This document shows positions 60,330 to 62,006 of a stretch of 62,006 nt of DNA, piece by piece. This stretch comes from a virus. The DNA is taken from positions 1 to 62,006 of IMG/VR virus record IMGVR_UViG_3300033182_000774, one strand, 5' to 3'. The stretch's first letter is position 1. Every line of letters begins with the position of its first letter. A program made the translations under genes and the position numbers. The notes beneath the pieces are model-generated. The model ran no database searches. It was not told where the DNA came from and saw nothing but the letters and a program-made list of their open reading frames with translations.

Positions 60330-60668
60330 ATGGCTAACACATTTAAAAGCAGGCACATATCGAGTGTGAGCAATAGCTCCGCTGAAACTATAATCACCGC
60401 CCCATTATCAAGTCAGGTAATTGTCATTGGTTTGCAACTGGCAAACAAGGGTGCAAGTGAGATCAAGGCAACTGTAACCATAGGTAATAGTGCAGACTCG
60501 GACACTGGTGACATCACTGTTCTTCATCAGGTTGCAGTGCCGAAAAACTCGATGGTCAGTGTTTTTGTCGGGGACAAGATTGTTATGGAGCAAAGCGACA
60601 CGTTAAAGGTCTTATCTGACACAGCAACAGCCCTGGATGCTACAGCTTCTTACTTAGAAATTACATGA
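60330..60668 (+). CDS. Small structural protein, 112 residues
   Basis: A beta-rich product (AETIITAPLSSQVIVIGLQLANKG ...) between two fibre genes, typical of small trimeric fibre connectors. The stop overlaps the ATG of the next gene. Confidence 0.65.
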   Translation: MANTFKSRHISSVSNSSAETIITAPLSSQVIVIGLQLANKGASEIKATVTIGNSADSDTGDITVLHQVAVPKNSMVSVFVGDKIVMEQSDTLKVLSDTATALDATASYLEIT

Positions 60669-62006
60669 GAGTAGTTGGGACCAGAATCCCTACTGTAGGG
60701 GAAGATAGAAAATTTTACTCAACGGCTGATTCAACCGCTACGGCTGGGCAGACGGTATTTGCTGTCAACTATGACGAAGGCAAAGTTGCAGTATGGCTGA
60801 ACGGAATTCGTCTGGTACAGGGACAGGACTTCACCTACACCGCTTCTGGGGTAGGGAGTCAGATCACACTTTCTTCTGGGATTGTTGCAAATGACTATGT
60901 TGAAGTCGTTGGGTATCAAGGCATCTACTCTGGCAACGCTCTTGTGGAGGACCGCTTTGTCGTTGGGACAAGTTCGACTGGCAGTGGTGGTGCTTACACT
61001 AACAGCACTACCGTTTTTCCTGTTGCTAGTAACGCTGGTGATCTTGTTTGTGTTTATCGCAACGGCATCAAGCTTGTGCATACGACTGATTTTACGGTTG
61101 ATGCATCGGCTTCAACAGTCACTCTCCAAAGCGCATCAAACACCGCAGACGAAATAACAGTCCACGTTATTGGGATACTGCAACACAGCAACTTTGTATC
61201 TGTAACTGGGGGGACGTTTACAGGGGATGTGGTATTTAACAGTACAGGCGCAATCACTGTCCCTGCTGGGACTACCGCACAACGTCCGGGTACGCCTTCT
61301 ACTGGGGACACACGCTTTAATACAACGACAGGCTCTCTTGAGTTTTACGATGGAACAAACTGGGTTTCCACCAACTTAATCCCAAGCATTAACTCAATTA
61401 CTGGAACAATCTATGAAGGATTGTCAGGAAGGACATTAACTTTATCGGTAAGCAACGCAACCGATACGATTGATGTTAAATACTACGAAAGCGGTACGCT
61501 GTTAGCGACTGACACAAACATAACAGTAACAAGTGGATCTGCGACTTCAACTGTTCCTTCTGCGGTATATGGACAAACTGCTGGGGATACGATTTCGATT
61601 CAGGTGTTTAACCAAGACAGAACACCTTCGTCTAACAGTATAGATAAAACAGTTTCAGCGCTACCTTCTGGTGGTACTAAAACAACTTCAGGTAATTACC
61701 ACATACACACCTTTACTACATCTGGAACCTTTACTGTCCCATCTAACCTTACTCTGAGTAGCGTTGAGTATCTTGTTATTGCGGGTGGAGGTGGCGGTGG
61801 CGGTTCTACTGCTGGAGGAGGAGGTGCTGGAGGTTATCGTTGTTCTGTTGCGGGTGAAACCTCTGGGGGTGGAGCAAGTGCAGAATCGACGCTTTCATTA
61901 TCAACAGGTAGCTACACTGTTACTGTAGGCGGGGGTGGAGCAGGTTCACGGAGGGGTGACGCTGGCTCCCCTAACAACACTAGCGGAGTCTCCAGTGTAT
62001 TTGGCA
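60665..62006 (+). CDS. Glycine-rich tail fibre, 5' part (runs off window)
   Basis: The frame is open to the end of the window. The N-terminus (VAVWLNGIRLVQGQDFTYTASG repeated as VCVYRNGIKLVHTTDFTVDAS) contains two copies of a fibre domain, then SLEFYDGTNWVS, and the Ig-like and Gly-rich part that matches the left end. It continues in frame at base 2, giving about 620 residues in a circular genome. If not circular, it is a second fibre gene with a different copy of the same domain. Confidence 0.8.
   Translation, partial: MRVVGTRIPTVGEDRKFYSTADSTATAGQTVFAVNYDEGKVAVWLNGIRLVQGQDFTYTASGVGSQITLSSGIVANDYVEVVGYQGIYSGNALVEDRFVVGTSSTGSGGAYTNSTTVFPVASNAGDLVCVYRNGIKLVHTTDFTVDASASTVTLQSASNTADEITVHVIGILQHSNFVSVTGGTFTGDVVFNSTGAITVPAGTTAQRPGTPSTGDTRFNTTTGSLEFYDGTNWVSTNLIPSINSITGTIYEGLSGRTLTLSVSNATDTIDVKYYESGTLLATDTNITVTSGSATSTVPSAVYGQTAGDTISIQVFNQDRTPSSNSIDKTVSALPSGGTKTTSGNYHIHTFTTSGTFTVPSNLTLSSVEYLVIAGGGGGGGSTAGGGGAGGYRCSVAGETSGGGASAESTLSLSTGSYTVTVGGGGAGSRRGDAGSPNNTSGVSSVFG
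61405..62006. repeat. Right copy of imperfect terminal overlap
   Basis: Gap-free match to bases 1-602 with about 23 substitutions clustered in the copy interval 61537-61867. At protein level they include Val-Asp-Gly-Thr against Gln-Asp-Arg-Thr. Strain mixing at a circular junction or a real duplicated fibre domain could explain it. Confidence 0.9.

Overview
The window reads as an essentially complete genome of a temperate tailed phage (Caudoviricetes), probably podovirus-like, infecting a proteobacterium, most likely marine. The capsid, portal, terminase and virion genes and the absence of any tape-measure or sheath gene point to a short-tailed phage. A tyrosine integrase, an XRE-type repressor and half of a host-like tRNA-Arg gene show that it can lysogenise. 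The two ends overlap: bases 61405-62006 match bases 1-602 without indels but with about 23 substitutions. The open reading frame cut at the right edge continues in frame at the left edge. The natural unit is therefore probably a circular or circularly permuted genome of about 61,404 bp.

Layout. (1) 1-9278: tail fibres (glycine-rich, one with a self-cleaving S74 chaperone), a lysis-like group (lipoprotein, two holin-like membrane proteins, M15 peptidase), a mini HNH gene and two 2-oxoglutarate oxygenases beside a collagen-like fibre. (2) 9275-27273: large virion proteins, ending in a 2,981-residue polyvalent protein with a metallopeptidase-like motif and two ADP-ribosyltransferase-like domains. 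(3) 27274-29413: attP, integrase, a small gene and the repressor on the minus strand, then a divergent early promoter. (4) 29414-37559: early/replication genes on the plus strand (Cas4/RecB-like nuclease, Sak4-like ATPase, SSB-like protein, RusA, primase-helicase), then a structured non-coding segment and intron/homing-type nuclease genes. (5) 37560-37955: a repeat-dense non-coding switch region between converging gene blocks, the best origin candidate. (6) 37956-46104: a visibly AT-richer minus-strand accessory operon of about 20 small genes with a serine recombinase, cytosine methyltransferase, two DNA-glycosylase-like proteins, an XF1762 protein and a Gp88-like protein, many preceded by a recurring leader motif. 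(7) 46245-62006: plus-strand late genes (regulator, terminase, SleB hydrolase, portal, scaffold, N4gp56-type capsid, adaptor, fibres), joining the left edge.

Working together: the repressor/integrase pair governs lysogeny; the early block recombines and replicates DNA; the accessory block modifies or repairs DNA bases; the late block packages DNA and builds a particle that carries very large internal proteins, presumably ejected into the host. No DNA polymerase, RNA polymerase, intact tRNA gene or CRISPR array was recognised.
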